A DNA stretch of 64,000 nt from Pedobacter sp. (GTDB lineage Bacteria; Bacteroidota; Bacteroidia; Sphingobacteriales; Sphingobacteriaceae). The notes beneath the pieces are model-generated. The model saw nothing but the letters and a program-made list of their open reading frames with translations. It had not been told where the DNA came from and searched no databases. A program made the position numbers and the translations under genes. This document shows, one piece after another, positions 63,611 through 64,000 of the stretch. The DNA lies in the NCBI GenBank assembly GCA_008015505.1, contig SSFR01000019.1, positions 1 to 64,000 on the forward strand, given 5' to 3'. Numbering within the stretch: position 1 is the stretch's first letter; each line of letters opens with the position of its first letter.

Positions 63611-63913
63611 ATGACACTGAAATTAAACGACCAACAACTAGAGGCATTATTTTATTACTTCCAGCACAACGTAATCACTGAAACCCCAGATAACGATTTG
63701 GAAACCATTGCACAAGAGTTGCTTTGCGACATCTTTTTAAAAATGGATCGAAAGCTTAAGACACCCTTTCGCCAGAGTAGTAATCTTACGTTGACACCCA
63801 AGGAATGCAGAGCATTTAGCTGGCATTTTAAAAATTATTGGGTGGAAGAAGGCTGGCTTTACGAGACCAATGTAGCTCGAAAGCTGATGGCTCAAATCGA
63901 TCCAAAATTATAA
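63611..63913 (+). CDS. Small phage protein of unknown function
   Basis: 100 residues: MTLKLNDQQLEALFYYFQHN with LETIAQELLCDIFLKMDRKL and FSWHFKNYWVEEGWLYETNV. It is helical and has no known motif. Seven bases after the MuB-like gene, it belongs to the early phage operon. A hairpin follows its stop. Confidence 0.65.
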   Translation: MTLKLNDQQLEALFYYFQHNVITETPDNDLETIAQELLCDIFLKMDRKLKTPFRQSSNLTLTPKECRAFSWHFKNYWVEEGWLYETNVARKLMAQIDPKL

Positions 63914-63959
63914 ACCCAGCGCACGTGCCATTGCTGCAGTTCGTAGCTGCAGCTGGGTT
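63913..63959 (+). other. GC-rich nested hairpin between early phage genes
   Basis: Outer arms AACCCAGC (63913-63920) and GCTGGGTT (63952-63959) and an alternative inner pair GCTGCAG/CTGCAGC (63933-63939/63947-63953) overlap by two bases, so the folds compete. No T-run follows, so it is less likely to be a terminator than an mRNA-processing or regulatory element. Confidence 0.5.
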
Positions 63960-63978
63960 CAAACCAATTAACCAAATC

Positions 63979-64000
63979 ATGATCAAAACAAGTAAACCGG
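63979..64000 (+). CDS. Start of the next phage gene (cut by window edge)
   Basis: ATG at 63979 begins MIKTSKP and runs off the window. It is placed by spacing after the hairpin; only seven codons are visible, so nothing more can be said. Confidence 0.35.

Larger units (their letters stand above)
59443..64000. mobile_element. Left part of a Mu-like transposable prophage (runs beyond window)
   Basis: From the end repeats onwards come the repressor, a divergent small gene, MuA-like transposase, MuB-like ATPase and small phage genes, the usual early order of Mu-type transposable phages. The left boundary lies between the GDPD start (59222) and 59443; the right end is outside. Similar prophages are known from Bacteroidota (for example Bacteroides hankyphage), to which I have not compared this. 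Confidence 0.8.

Overview
The window is a low-GC Bacteroidota chromosome segment, most likely from a member of the Sphingobacteriales/Sphingobacteriaceae. This is inferred from gene content: TANFOR-type and TonB-dependent surface proteins, BatA, DUF4199, DUF4294, BshB1 of bacillithiol synthesis, an RhlE helicase, and several TAnnTTTG-type Bacteroidota -7 promoter boxes. No rRNA or CRISPR array was seen. There is one tRNA gene, tRNA-Leu(CAA).

Layout. 1-4521: a cell-surface island with a truncated TANFOR-like protein, a PEBP-like lipoprotein, a lipoprotein with a collagen-like stretch and an outer-membrane beta-barrel. 4896-24108: mostly core genes. They include rhlE, a dxr-rseP-hscB-tRNA-Leu run, a GH3 acyl-adenylase, two family 2 glycosyltransferases, a dihydroorotase-like protein without its usual metal ligands, BatA, folA/thyA, a thioredoxin-like protein with a TonB receptor, and an epimerase. 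24170-27272: folP, then about 1.1 kb that looks empty but holds three very small minus-strand genes for double-glycine leader peptides (bacteriocin- or pheromone-like), the middle one interrupted by a stop codon, then leucine dehydrogenase.

27432-46435: 3-hydroxybutyryl-CoA dehydrogenase, then a glycan locus. It carries most of a legionaminic-acid (nonulosonic acid) pathway (LegB, LegC, LegI, LegG, PtmE, LegF), an ATP-grasp/HAD pair, a frameshifted PIG-L deacetylase, a GT42/MAF-like candidate transferase, a flippase, a partial decayed second flippase, a TIGR04325 methyltransferase, FdtA/FdtB amino-sugar enzymes, two more glycosyltransferases, a decayed IS1-family element and GDP-fucose synthase. 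No N-acetyltransferase (LegH or FdtC) is visible for either amino-sugar branch.

46490-59222: housekeeping and accessory genes: trmB, AhpD-like, a SnoaL/NTF2 protein with an AraC regulator, an alkyltransferase-like protein, tyrS, a D-cysteine desulfhydrase-like enzyme, lysine 6-aminotransferase, bshB1, a broken HepT/MNT toxin-antitoxin pair, DUF4294, a Rel/Spo (p)ppGpp enzyme and a GDPD phosphodiesterase. From about 59440 to the right edge lies the left end of a Mu-like transposable prophage. It has clustered terminal repeats, a repressor and a divergent small gene around a promoter with three TTCA(N)TGA-type operators, then MuA-like transposase and MuB-like ATPase genes. The prophage runs past the window.
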